Assembly: GCA_028564705.1 (NCBI GenBank)
Contig: JAPXFQ010001011.1
Span: forward strand, 310,001-374,000
DNA length: 64,000 nt
Origin: Apricaphanius iberus
Lineage: Eukaryota > Chordata > Actinopteri > Cyprinodontiformes > Aphaniidae
Reading direction: 5' to 3'
In this document: positions 9,733-20,376 of the stretch, piece by piece
Numbering within the stretch: position 1 is the stretch's first letter
How the letters are laid out: each line of letters opens with the position of its first letter
The notes under the pieces: generated by a model
Told to the model about the DNA's origin: nothing
Seen by the model: the letters and a program-made list of their open reading frames with translations, nothing else
Database searches by the model: none
Position numbers and translations under genes: made by a program

Positions 9733-10860
9733 GAGAGGCAGAAATTATGGAATGAACTAGATCAGTATTTCTCAAACTTTTTACAGTAGGTACCACCTGA
9801 GAAAATGCTGAGCTCTCCGAGTACCACCATCATGACCAACCTAAACATACAGTAGAGCAGGCTTAGCCTTTTAACTACAGACAATTAACAAAGGAGGCTT
9901 ATTTCCTCCTAATAAGGATTATTTATTGGTAATTCTTCCCAGCCACACTGTGAGTGAATTATAAACTTTTGAATTAATTTTATTTTTAAAAAATATTTAG
10001 AACTTTCATTCAAGTACCACTAGGGAGAGCTTGAGTACCACTGGTGGTAGACGTACCACAGTTTGAGAATCATGGAACTAGATGATTTGATGCAGGGTAT
10101 CCCAAGAGTTGAGAGGGTTGTGATTGGTGCAGACTTTAACGGACATGTTGGTGAAGGGAACAGAGGTGATAAGGAAGTGATGTGCAGGTTTGGTATCCAG
10201 GATAGGAACGAAGAAGGACAGACGGTGGTACACTTTGCAAAAAGGATGGAAATGGCTGTTGAAAACACTTTCTTTCAGAAGAGGCAGGAACATACGGTGA
10301 CTTATAAGAGTGTTGTTAGGAGCACTCCGGTGGACTATATCTTTGTAGATGTTGACATCTGAAGGAGATTAGTAACTGCAAAGTAGTGGTGAGCGAGAGT
10401 GTAGCTAGACAGCATAGGATGGTGGTCTGTAGGATGAGACTGATGGTGAGGAATGTGAAGAGAACAAAGACAGAGCAGAGGACCAAGTGGCGGAAACTGA
10501 AAAAAATAAGAGTGCTGCAAGGTTTTCACGGAGGAGTTAAGACAGGCTCTTGGTGGTCAAGAGGTGCTCCCTGATGACTGGACAGCTACAGCTAATGTGA
10601 TTAGGGACACAGGTAGGAGGGTATTTGGTGTGTCACCTGGAAGGAGGAAATTAAATAAGGAGACTTGGTGGTGAAACAATGAAGTGCAAAATCAAATATT
10701 AGGAAAGAAGTTAGCTAAGAAGAAGGGGGACACTGAGACGCCCGAGGACAGCAGACAGGAGTACAGGGAGATGCAGCGCATGGTGAAGGTAGAGGTGGCA
10801 AAGGCCAAACAAAGGGCGTACAATAGTCTAGGTTTGATAGTAAGGAGGAAGTCTGTGAGG
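9733..10860 (+). pseudogene. RTE-type LINE endonuclease/linker region, broken
   Basis: The frame EERQKLWNELD (9733-9762) continues, after removal of a short MITE, with DLMQGIPRVERVV from 10084. The endonuclease core follows: GADFNGHVGEG around 10130-10155 carries the GADFN catalytic motif of the EEP nuclease fold, and STPVDYIF lies near 10325. The usual frame is lost at a stop near 10360, but later pieces remain recognisable in shifted frames, such as VARQHRMVVCRM near 10400-10440, TKWRKLKK near 10485, and an AKAKQRAYN-like block near 10800-10825. No reverse-transcriptase domain follows; another repeat begins at about 10880. It is a dead fragment. Confidence 0.8.
9763..10075. mobile_element. 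hAT-like MITE with perfect 8-bp target duplication
   Basis: The insert splits an RTE codon run and is flanked on both sides by AACTAGAT (9755-9762 and 10076-10083). Its ends are imperfect inverted repeats (CAGTATTTCTCAAACT against CCATGATTCTCAAACT), followed on each side by GTACCACC-type subterminal repeats. An 8-bp duplication with CA-starting ends fits the hAT superfamily. It is 313 bp long and encodes nothing, so it would have relied on a transposase supplied elsewhere. Confidence 0.85.
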
Positions 10861-10879
10861 CACACACTGTGTCTATTTT

Positions 10880-11615
10880 TTACGACTAGGCTTTAACCTT
10901 CCTTTTTGGTTAATCTTTGTGTTAGAATATTTTAGATTATCCTGAGATATTTTTTAGTTATGCTTCTATAGGCTTAGACTGTTGGATGACAAAGTGACCA
11001 CTTTTCTTTACTCTTCTACTTTTCTCTTCTACTACTCGTCGGATGTATTTTTTGCTGTTATTGTGATTTTTAACCTTGTTTTCTATCAGTATTTTTCTCT
11101 CCGTAAAAGCTCCACCTGCTCTGGTATCCTGCTCACCAACAATGGCCTTTTGGATGGGAAGCATCGACTGAGATAATGCTCCCAGTGACCAAACATCCTC
11201 AATGTCCTGTTGTCAAGTTTTCACTTTTTTATATATAAAGTACTCTTTCAGTACTTCCTTTGTTCTTCTTGTGTATCTTCTCTGTCTTTTCAAACCCCCA
11301 GATGGTTGTAGAGGATGACTGCTTGTACTGAATCAGGTTGTGCTGGAGGTTTATTCCTCTTAAAGGGATAATTTTTCCTCTCCACTGTCACTACATGCTT
11401 GCTCAGTATGAGGAATTGCTGTGGTTGGAGTCTGCATGTCTCAAGCACAACCTCACTTCAGTGACTCAATACAATCTGCTGGGATTCCTTATGTGGAAAA
11501 GTTTTAACTGATTGGAATCTTTGTATAATTGTATTGAAATAACTTTCTTTGTACAGTGCCTCAAGATGACATCTGTTGTGAATTAGCTCTATATAAATAA
11601 ACTGAATTGAAATTA
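10880..11615 (+). repeat. Interspersed repeat 'B', copy 1 (LINE-tail-like 3' end)
   Basis: This copy ends in CTATATAAATAAACTGAATTG, the form of a retroelement 3' tail in plus orientation. Its middle (AAGCTCCACCTGCTCTGGTA at about 11108, CTCAGTATGAGGAATTGCTG near 11403) matches the reverse complement of 52035-53220, the second copy. Superfamily is uncertain. I recall the sequence as a common fish repeat related to LINE 3' regions. Confidence 0.65.
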
Positions 11616-11794
11616 ACTGAACTATCATTTGGAGCCACTTAAAGGAAACTGTGAGACAATCTGTTGACTAAACAAAAACTGGACCATGTTACATGAGCAG
11701 TGACCAAAACACGTTCCAGTAACGGAATAAAGAAACTCCTGGGATGGGTTGAAGCCTAGACCTTGAGCTCACTGACAAGCTCTGTGGGTAACTT

Positions 11795-12019
11795 TAAAGT
11801 AAAATTTATTTCACATTTCAGCAACAAGGCAGTTCCAAGTGCTTTACGTATTATAAAAACATAACACAATGAGCAAATAAAAAAGGATACAACAGGCACA
11901 AAACTAGAAAAGCACTCTGAGAGTGCAGGTCGTTGCCAAAGCAGCTCAGTCACTTTGCAACTTTTTTAGATTTCCTGAACACAAAAGTTTACCCATACCA
12001 GCTGGATTCACACTGTTAT
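11795..12019 (-). mobile_element. L2-type LINE tail fragment
   Basis: The sequence TTTATTTCACATTTCAGCAA followed by GGCAGTTCCAAGTGCTTTACG matches the L2 3' tail in minus orientation. It is probably continuous with the L2 body fragment at 12595-12810 on the far side of the solo LTR. Confidence 0.55.
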
Positions 12020-12327
12020 TGTCAGGATGTATGCTGGAAGGTATGGACCCAAACTCAGAAGCAGAATGCAAGGTTGTTTATTGGTAGTGCAGATGGAGTG
12101 GAATGCTGACCAGTGTGATGCTGACGCCAGGAACTGAGGCACAGGACAGCAGGAGAAAAGACGACAGGGAAGCATACGGTGGGCATCGGTAGTGAAGTCC
12201 TTCAATGATCCGGCGCTGACTGAAGGGAGGTGACGGGTTATAAGGACGTGAGGTGAGTGGCTGAAGATTGAAGACAGGTGCGGGTGATGATGAAGGAGTG
12301 AGAGGAGCTGAGTGTGGAATCATGACA
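12020..12327. mobile_element. Solo LTR-like element with perfect 5-bp target duplication
   Basis: The element starts TGTCAGGATG and ends AATCATGACA, giving 5'-TG...CA-3' with a short TGTCA/TGACA inverted end. GTTAT flanks it at 12015-12019 and again at 12328-12332. This is the layout of a single long terminal repeat left after recombination between the two LTRs of a retroelement. At 308 bp it is short but in range. No internal coding region is present. A small TRIM-type element is the alternative. Confidence 0.7.
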
Positions 12328-12594
12328 GTTATCATTATAGTTCAGTAGTTATTCACAATTATTTTCGGTAATGGTGGCTTTCAGATCACCCCCAAATTAA
12401 AATCACTTTTTCCTGAACCCATTGCAGACATTTCTTAACACGTTCATAAAAATCCATCTATTAAATTTTGAACTATGCTGCTAACTAGCAGACAGACAAA
12501 CAAATGAACCCTGGCCAAAACATACCATCCAATACAGACAAGAATTAACGTTATTTGAGTGATTGTTAATTTATTTAATTAAAGGTTCCTTCAT

Positions 12595-12860
12595 TTAAAG
12601 GAACCCAGTGTTTCAGCAGTTCTGCAGTTGTCTAGAAGTTTTTTTTTTTCCAGAGTTAAAGGAGCATATAAATAAATTCTTAGTTCTGACTACGGAGATG
12701 CATAGTAGACTTGAACCAGAGGACCTGAAGGGTCTGGAAAATTGTTGTGGTGCTAAGCCATTCAGTGATTTATAACTAATAATAGGGGTTTAAAGTCTAT
12801 CCTCCAATCTAAAAAGGCTGTACATGTGAGAAACACCATCACACAGCTGAAAGTGAGGAA
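12595..12860 (-). mobile_element. L2-type LINE body fragment
   Basis: Blocks GTGTTTCAGCAGTTCTGCAG, GCTAAGCCATTCAGTGATTTA and TTTAAAGTCTATCCTCC correspond to the same L2 region seen at 1080-1320 and 21740-21960. The encoded reverse-transcriptase tail is too decayed to read as protein. Confidence 0.6.
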
Positions 12861-14120
12861 TGGGGCAAACGTATGTTATGTCAGACATTGATAGACGCTA
12901 AAAGTGTTATTAGTGTCTTGTTATTTAGGTTGTTATACACTAGCTGTTTGTCAGTAAGGTGTCCATTTTCCTCCTTTTAGTAAACACATTTTATTGTTTA
13001 AAGACTAAAACAAAGTTCACTTTTGACACTGAGTAATTAAAAAACGTTATTTTCCATTTCTAAACAACATGCCATCAATTTGTTAACATTTCATTTGACA
13101 GAAATGAATATTAAAAGGGACTGTGGTCATTTTTTTCACATACTGCACACAACATATACTGTAACAGCATCCATCCTAATGCTGGATGTATCCCATGTTA
13201 ATTTGTAATTACCAGGAGTGCTAGAGCTACCTCTGTGATTCATGTGAGATAATGTGATGAAATAAATACAAACTATGGTATAATTTTCCCTCTACAAATA
13301 CAAATTCAATCTGCCATGAAACACAAAAATAAATGCATTCATCAACAGCTTTTTGAAGATGGATTTGACACTATTTATAAGATGAATAGGCGATAAACCC
13401 TGGAATTTAAATCCAAATGCAGATTGAGGTCTTGTTCCCAGTTATTTCTATTAAGAGTTTACATGATTCACTGTACTTTCTAGTTTATGTGATTACCACC
13501 AGAGATAAGGTTGATAACTACCACCTTCCAACAATAAGGTTCTCATCTGTTCTCCAATCTTAATGATCTTTCTGTTCACATTTGAAGAAGCCACTGTTTA
13601 TCACAGAAACAAGTGTCCCATGTCACAATCATTTAGGAAAGACAAACTGGGGTGATAGAGTGAGAAATACAAGTTTTGTCAGAAGTTTTTTGATTATGTA
13701 GTGTGCCTGTGCACTTTCCCTCAAAAGCTGCAACATCTGTGGCATTGAGCTGTGTGATCAAACTGCAGATTTTAGAGTGGCTTTTTATTGTGGCCAGTCT
13801 AAGGCTCAGCTGTGCAGTATTCATGCTGTTTAACCAGCACCTTGATATGCCACACCTGATAAAGTGGGATGGATTGTTTTGGCACAGGATTAGCACAAGT
13901 CCTCACTAACACAGATTTAGACAGAATTGTGAGTGATATTTGAGAGTAATGGCTCTTCTTTTGATACAGAAGATATTTGAGTTCTTTGAGCTGAGATAAT
14001 GAAAAATAGGAGCAAAACCAAAAGTGTGACACTTATATTTTTGTTCAGCTGTGTCTTTGGTGTCCAAAACTTGGAGACCGAATAGAATTAATCTTTGTCC
14101 ACCTAGTCCGCCTGTTGAAG
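12861..14120. other. Non-coding stretch, nothing recognised
   Basis: The stretch is AT-rich and mostly single-copy in appearance. Overlapping frames of 68-87 codons around 13630-14030 lie on both strands in the same place and resemble no family, so I do not call them genes. Confidence 0.35.
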
Positions 14121-14124
14121 GTCA

Positions 14125-14500
14125 CATTGGGCGCCAAGATTGTCGTAGCAGAATTTTATAGAGATGAAGATGATGATAAGATGATTTAGTCTCCTTTACC
14201 GTTTTGACATATTTATTACGATTGTACAGGAAGCCCTTTTGGGGGACTGCTCTCTCTCCTCAATATGGTGTGTCTGTCCTCCCTCATTGCAAGCTTCCAG
14301 AACTTATATCAGAAGTGAGCTACTCTACAAGCATAACATGAAACATAACAATAAAAAGAGTCCTTCAGTTGAACCACAGTAGGTGAAATATCCCCAGATG
14401 CCTTCACTTATAATTACTAATCACTAAATAGAACAACTCTTAAAATAATTTTACCATAACAGTGTACAGAAAATAAAAAAAAATAAATTCTCAGAATCAT
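14125..14500 (-). mobile_element. LTR retroelement end: LTR with PBS-like sequence
   Basis: On the minus strand an LTR-like sequence ends with CTACGACA at 14141, followed four bases later by TTGGCGCCCAAT (14125-14136), the form of a retroelement primer binding site. A polyadenylation signal AATAAA lies upstream on the same strand (14212-14217), as expected for the R region. The LTR's other edge is not defined, so the end coordinate is approximate. No gag or pol frame follows. An LTR retrotransposon and an old endogenous retrovirus cannot be told apart here. Confidence 0.4.
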
Positions 14501-15172
14501 TTCGGACCTAGAGACCATAGAGACAATGCGTCCTTCAAATCAGGAGCTGACGACGTATTAAAGAGTTACAGAACCCTAAGAGCATTTGGAGAGACTTTGC
14601 AACTTCTGAACACTTTAGTTGGAGAAATGTTCCGTGATTTTAAAAATTTAACTGAAGTAGCACTTAATTCCAGAGCGCACATTCAGCCTCCAGAACCCTC
14701 TTGAGTTGTCATTTGTCCGGGGCAAAAATCTAAAACCCCATGAAATAAACCTCTGCAGGAATCCCACTATTTGATTTGGCACATATAGGTTTGCATTTCA
14801 GTTCCATGTGGAGCAGAAGGAAGTGTGTGTTGTGCCTTCATTTCACAGCAGGTGAACTAAATAAAAAAAGCTAAATAAAATGTGCAAATAAAAAGTCATA
14901 TAATGACCAAAACTTCTGTTTTTACTTTGTAAAGCTGGTAGAGGTGTCCCATCAAAGTCTTGTTGCTTTCACTGTAGTGAATATTGGTTCTAGAAAGTGA
15001 CACATGGAGGCTGAATACGAATCAATGCCCACTTTCCTTCCACTACTTAATTATCCATTAATTTGAGTTTTGTTCCATCAAATATCCCAAAATACACTGA
15101 GGTTTGAGGATGTGACTTTAAAAATTTGGAAAAACTGGTGTGTAGAAATAGATTTGTCAATCATTGCCTCTT
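14501..15172. other. Non-coding stretch, nothing recognised
   Basis: No coding frame, RNA gene or clear repeat end is visible. Confidence 0.35.
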
Positions 15173-15174
15173 TA

Positions 15175-16253
15175 CTGCAGTTTTTCTTAGTTGCTAAAAC
15201 ACTAAAATCTATTGGCTGAAGAAAGTTCTCAGTTGCTTGAACTCATTAAGCTAACTGTTCAGTCTGTTGTCAATACCTTAAACCATTTCATATGGTTTAG
15301 CAAAACTCTGAACACATTCTGCACTCTAATACGCATGTCATTCATACTATTAAACACAAGTGCCAACAACTACACATAACACATTACACAAATGTCATTG
15401 ATTGAACACAATCATCAAAATCGATTTCACTTGTTTCAAATTATGTGACAACCAATATAAGCCAGTTCAGAGAGCAAACAGGTTGCTGAAGGTGGGAATG
15501 AGAAAGTGTGAGAATGGATAGAAGAATGTATGTGAGAGGAGGAGGATGAGTGCCTATGCAAGGTGGGCAAGAAGGAGAAAGAGGATGAGGGCAGCCCAAA
15601 ACAAGATGAAGCCCATTGATCACATGTTTCATCCTTTGATTTTTGTCACTTTACAGTAATTGTGTACCACAGTGTATTTATACACAGTGCATTGTAGGCT
15701 GTATATGGTACAGTAAACAAATTGTATGGCCCTGTACATTGTGCTTTCCATTTGTTTTCAGTACTGACTGCTGAATAGATTTCGACTGGTTACAGGTTCA
15801 AATCAAAGAACAAGAATTACAGTATCACAGAGATAACGTTTTTGAGATGCAAAGTACAGCACTGTAAAAATAAGGGTACAAGAAGGAGGAAGAGCAAAAG
15901 AAAATGCAAAGAGCAAAACTGTAATTCCTGATCCATTTTGAGCTTTTTGTATAATGACAATAATGAGATTAAAAATGTACTCCCTGACAAATATATGTTT
16001 TGAATAAAACATTTTCTATTTTTTGGTGTATTATTTACTGACTGCTTTATAGTCTATGTATTTTTGAGCAATTTGTTTAATATTTGAGAGCAGTGTTTGA
16101 TTTTGAGCACAGGTAAAACTGTTTTGGGGGCGAAAGTTTGATTTTGAAAGAGGAGTCAGAGGTTTTTGCAAATCGTGCTTGAAGCTGAGGTTTTGTGCTT
16201 AATGCTTTGAGAAAATGGAGCAAGGTTTCTGCTTTAGCAACTGAAAAAACCTG
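15175..16253 (+). mobile_element. Internally deleted Tc1/mariner-superfamily element with TA duplication
   Basis: The ends CTGCAGTTTTTCTTAGTTGC (15175) and, read in reverse complement, CAGGTTTTTTCAGTTGCT (to 16253) form inverted repeats of about 28 bp. Both ends abut TA (15173-15174 and 16254-16255), as expected of IS630-Tc1-mariner transposition. Inside, around 15515-15620, is a short arginine/glycine-rich start (near MDRRMYVRGGG) and a PIDHMF-like piece, resembling the N-terminus of a fish transposase family I recall with an Arg-Gly-rich leader. The catalytic region is missing, so this copy is non-autonomous. A palindrome, TAAACCAT...ATGGTTTA, lies near 15280-15300. Confidence 0.65.
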
Positions 16254-16255
16254 TA

Positions 16256-18640
16256 ATGACAGTGGGACAGTGGTTATAAGTAAAACGCATTCAGATATTG
16301 TACTTAATGATTACTGATAGATGAGGAACTTTATTCACATCAGAAGGAAAGGTTGGGCCATACTCTGGGCCTGTTTAAGCTTAACCATTATTAACCAGTC
16401 ACAGTTCTGGAGCCTTTCTTAAATAGATGGTCATGTTTACATGACTGCCAAAGCTTATTGAAGAGTAAACATTTTACCTCACCAGTATAATAGCAAGGGA
16501 TTTAGTCACCTATATTTATAAGGGACTCTACACGTTTCATATAAAAGTGGCATCCAGCTATTGTAAGAGTCTAACACCAAACTTGACTCTTGATGATAAG
16601 GTCAGACATCAGCATTGTGGGTCAGAATCATTCATTCAATCTTTTTTTTTTTACTCCCCAATCCTCTGGTATAAATTATCTTGTAAAACTATCTTCACAT
16701 TGAAACCTTTTTTGAACCCTGACAACCTGGTAATGGCAGCTGGCTTTGAACCTCTCCCACTTCTACAACATCTCATGATTACACAATTCCCTCGTCATTT
16801 CACATCTTTGACACGCTGAAACCTCTTCCTACATCCACTTGATGCTGTGCAACCCTCGGTCCTCTGTGGCTGCATCTCGTCAGTTGGTTTACCGTTTCAG
16901 AAATATTTTACTTTATACTACAGAACCAAGCCTTGCTAAAATATACTTTTGCAGTGTTTTCTTTTTCACTTGAATACATTCCTACAGTTCGCATACAAGC
17001 ATGGTATGTATCGCTTTTCTGCTTCTGATTTTGTGTCTTTGCAGTCAAAAGTACGCCACCCCAATCATTCTTTTGCTGTTGTGTTTTTATTGGTCATACT
17101 TCAACATTTGAGATCGTGAAACACATTTTAGTATTAAAGAAAATTAAGGCATGTACGAAATGGAATTCCAAATGATGAATCCATTTATTAGGGGGAAAAT
17201 ATGTCAAATATGCCATATTGCATGATTTATCTTATATTTTAGGCTCAGTGTCACTAGTCGGCCCCAGACCCCATTACTACCTACCCAGCAAAGTCATAAA
17301 AATCACCTAGATACCAGAGTAGCATCAACTATTCATACAGGAAGTTGTAAAAACTCGTAACATCTTAAAAAACAACTGCCCTCACTTAAAGAGAAACCCA
17401 TCCCTACTAGAGTCTGATTCCACCCACATTTTCTGTTAGAAAAATACATCAGTAGGAGGCGTTGTCTGGTGGACCAAGGCACACGCAGAGAGAGTCCTGG
17501 GCTGTGAATAATATTTTGACAGTGATGCTGCGGTAGCGACACAGACTAATGGAGAGCGATAGCGACGCTAGCTCCTTTGGCTTATAGCGATCTCTTTAGG
17601 TGGATGATTTGTCGCTCCTTCATTATTTCTCTCTTTCTTGCTGTTCCCATTCAAATTGTCTGGGCTCGTCCAACAAGTTAATATCTGTTCAATAGTATAA
17701 AAAAAATACAATACAATCCAAACCAGCTAAATGGAGAACGACTTATAAAATTGAGATGAGTTGATTGCACTTAAGACAGGAATATCTGCTGTGGTTCCTG
17801 CTACACATGGAACTTAAATGCCCACCCATTTGTCCGTAATCAAATAGTGGGATTGCTGCAGAGATAATAGTCATAGTTATTTTTGCCTCGGACAGATGAC
17901 TCCTAATGGGGATTTAGATGTTTTTCTGGAGGCTGAACCCGCACTCTGCTGCCACACTGGAGACGGGAATTAAGCGGCACTAAATTCAATGTTCTAAAAT
18001 GAGGAAACAGTTCAAACTTAAGGGATCAGAAATCAAAAAGACTTTCGGAACAAACCGTTCCCTGAGACATAAACTATTGGAGGAAAGCCCGCGGAAAGAA
18101 AGCGGTAGGAAAGAGGGCTCAGGCGTTTGGCATAAATTTGGGCCCTTTGGAGCACATCTAACCAGCTGCATTGACCACAGTTGTGCTCCACAGCCTCAGT
18201 AACTGTTCAGCGTGAAGTCATGTCCTGATCCATGAGATGCATTGTATAAAGTGTCTGAGAAGCTAAAAATCTGTCTGACAATTATTTATTTACTCAGTGC
18301 ATAAAGTTGAAAATATCTGCGCATTTGCAACAAGTGGTCACAGGTGTGAATACTAATCTGTAAAAACGACATACAGCCTTCATATTTTTCTGTCACTGTT
18401 CTGAAAAACTGGTCAAATAGGGAAAATATTCAGCGAACGTGACCCTTACTTCACTTATGCAGAAGAAAAAGTTGTTTATGGTTAGTCTTTGGTTCGCTCT
18501 TGTTTATAACACAAAATTTTGCTAAGTTATATTGTATTACCTCCAAAGTGGAAATAATTTCCACAAAGCAATTATTGCATTTCATGCCTTATCTCTTCAA
18601 GATTATGAATTATTGTGAGTTATTATACATCTGCCTTGGA
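16256..18640. other. Mostly single-copy non-coding sequence
   Basis: No gene is recognised. 17820-18240 is somewhat richer in G and C and lacks repeat signatures, so it could be conserved non-coding DNA. The 67-codon frame at 17999-18202 (plus) and its minus-strand partner at 17986-18171 overlap and resemble nothing known. Confidence 0.3.
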
Positions 18641-18644
18641 GCAT

Positions 18645-18764
18645 AAGCAGGTTGTACAGATTGTTGCTGCCAATCTTGTAACAGCGGAAATGTCCGAACT
18701 TTTCTCCGGTCACACTGCTCTTAGTCTAATTACATTGGCTCTCCATTAACACCAGAATACATTA
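18645..18764 (+). pseudogene. LINE reverse-transcriptase tail, part 1 (split by Tc1)
   Basis: Translated on the plus strand this gives QIVAANLVTAEMSELFSGHT-like sequence and a TLALH block, the usual C-terminal RT pattern of L2/CR1 LINEs before the LHWLP motif. It is interrupted at the TA at 18763-18764 by the Tc1 element and resumes at 20377. Stops show it was already decayed or has decayed since. Confidence 0.6.
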
Positions 18765-18975
18765 CAGGTGCTGGCCAGTAAATTAGAATATCATCAAAAA
18801 GTTGAATTATTTCAGTAATTCCATTCAAAACGTGAAACTTGTATACTGTATACTTTCCTTCCACACATAGTGATATATTTCAAGTGTTTATTAATTTTCA
18901 TTTTTATTATTACAACTGAAAGCTAATGAAAACACCAAATTCAGTATCTCAGAAAATTAGAATATTCTGAAAAGG
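18765..18975 (+). repeat. Left terminal inverted repeat of the Tc1 element
   Basis: The outer site starts at 18765 and the inner related site lies at about 18943-18968. The outer 80 bases match the right end with only a few differences. Confidence 0.9.
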
Positions 18976-19081
18976 CTCAATATAGAAGACCCCTGGTGCC
19001 ACTCTAATCAGCTGATTAACTCAAAACACATGCAAAGGCCTTTAAAAGGTCCCTCAGTCTTGTTCTGAAGGCTCCACAATC

Positions 19082-20086
19082 ATGGGGAAGACTTCTGACT
19101 TAACAGCTGTCCAAAAGACGACCATTGACACCTTGTACAAGGAGGGCAAGACACAAAAGGTGATTGCTAAAGAAGCTGGCTGTTCGCAGAGCTCTGTGTC
19201 CAAGCACATTAACAGACAGGCGAAGGGACGGAAAAAATGTGGTAGAAAAAAGTGTACAAGCTCTAGGGATAACCGCACCCTGCAGAGAATTGTGACGACA
19301 AACCCATTCAAAAATGTGGGGGAGATCCACAAAGAGTGGACTGCAGCTGGAGTCAGCGCTTCAAGAACCACCACGAAGAGACTCATGAAAGACATGGGAT
19401 TCAGCTGTCGCATTCCGTGTGTCAAGCCACTCTTGAACAAGAAACAGCGTAAGAAGCGTCTCGCCTGGGCCAAGGACAAAAAGGACTGGACTGCTGCTGA
19501 GTGGTCCAAAGTTATGTTTTCTGATGAAAGCAATTTTTGCATTTCCTTTGGAAATCAAGGACCCAGAGTCTGGAGGAAGAGCGGAGAAGCACAGAATCCA
19601 CGTTGCATGAGGTCCAGTGTAAAGTTTCCACCGTCAGTGATGGTGTGGGGTGCCATGTCATCTGCCGGTGTTGGCCCACTCTGTTTCCTGAGGTCCAAGG
19701 TCAATGCAGCCGTCTACCAGGAAGTTTTAGAGCACTTCATGCTTCCTGCTGCTGACCAACTTTATGGGGATGCAGACTTCACTTTTCAACAGGACTTGGC
19801 ACCTGCACACAGTGCCAAAACCACCAGTACCTGGTTCAAGGACCATGGTATCCCTGTCCTTGATTGGCCAGCAAACTCGCCTGACCTTAACCCCATAGAA
19901 AATCTATGGGGTATTGTAAAGCGGAAGATGCAATACGCTAGACCCAACAATGCAGAGGAGCTGAAGACGACTATCAGAGCAACCTGGGCTCTCATAACAC
20001 CTGAGCAGTGCCACAGACTGATCGAGTCCATGCCACGCCGCATTACTGCAGTGATGGAGGCAAAAGGAGCCCCGACTAAGTATTGA
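19082..20086 (+). CDS. Tc1-family transposase, intact (334 aa, DD34E)
   Basis: This enzyme would bind the element's inverted repeats, excise it and insert it at TA sites. The ATG in CACAATCATGGGG is the first in-frame start and gives the normal Tc1 length. The N-terminal 45 residues form a paired-like helix-turn-helix (GKTQKVIAKEAGCSQSSVSK at 22-41), followed by the GRKK AT-hook-like basic patch (49-57) and a second DNA-binding subdomain. A basic patch that could be a nuclear localisation signal lies at 119-131. Catalytic residues are D148 (FSDES), D238 (QQDLAPAH) and E273 ([10 protein letters not shown]), with 34 residues between the last two. No stop or frameshift is visible. Whether it is active cannot be told from sequence. 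It has no intron and no host-gene context. Confidence 0.95.
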   Translation: MGKTSDLTAVQKTTIDTLYKEGKTQKVIAKEAGCSQSSVSKHINRQAKGRKKCGRKKCTSSRDNRTLQRIVTTNPFKNVGEIHKEWTAAGVSASRTTTKRLMKDMGFSCRIPCVKPLLNKKQRKKRLAWAKDKKDWTAAEWSKVMFSDESNFCISFGNQGPRVWRKSGEAQNPRCMRSSVKFPPSVMVWGAMSSAGVGPLCFLRSKVNAAVYQEVLEHFMLPAADQLYGDADFTFQQDLAPAHSAKTTSTWFKDHGIPVLDWPANSPDLNPIENLWGIVKRKMQYARPNNAEELKTTIRATWALITPEQCHRLIESMPRRITAVMEAKGAPTKY

Positions 20087-20167
20087 GTGCTATACATGCA
20101 CATTCTTTTCATGTTCATTCTTTTCAGTTGGCCAACATTTAAAAAAAAACATTTTTTTTCATTGGCC

Positions 20168-20374
20168 TTTAAAATATTCTAATTTTTTGAGATACCAAAT
20201 TTGGAGTTTTCATTAGTTGTCACTTATAAATATCAAAATTAAAAGAAATAAACATTGGAAATACATTGGTCTGTGTGCATTGCATGAATATAATGTACAA
20301 GTTTCACATTTTGAATGGAATTATTAAAATAATTCAACTTTTTGATGATATTCTAATTTACTGGCCAGCACCTG
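20168..20374 (-). repeat. Right terminal inverted repeat of the Tc1 element
   Basis: This mirrors 18765-18975, with the outer site ending at 20374 (GGCCAGCACCTG) and the inner site near 20172-20196. Confidence 0.9.
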
Positions 20375-20376
20375 TA

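Larger units (their letters stand above)
18765..20374 (+). mobile_element. Complete Tc1 (DD34E) transposon
   Basis: The element is 1,610 bp long. It begins CAGGTGCTGGCCAGTAAATT and ends with the inverse complement, and TA lies on both sides (18763-18764, 20375-20376). The terminal inverted repeats extend about 210 bp: the outer 80 bp are nearly identical, and an inner motif (TCTCARAAAATTAGAATATT) echoes the outer AAATTAGAATATCATC, giving the IR/DR layout of two transposase-binding sites per end. It carries one intact transposase gene followed by AATAAA at 20247-20252. Complete ends plus an open frame suggest a recent insertion relative to the other Tc1 relics in this window. Confidence 0.95.

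Noticed and set aside
10063..10362. 99-codon frame taken as a gene starting at 10063
   Set aside because: Its first codons lie in the end of a MITE; the rest is a fragment of RTE endonuclease, listed as part of a broken LINE.
19054..19542. 162-codon minus-strand frame
   Set aside because: It lies antisense to the intact transposase and is a shadow of its codon use.
19786..20118. 110-codon minus-strand frame
   Set aside because: Antisense shadow of the same transposase.
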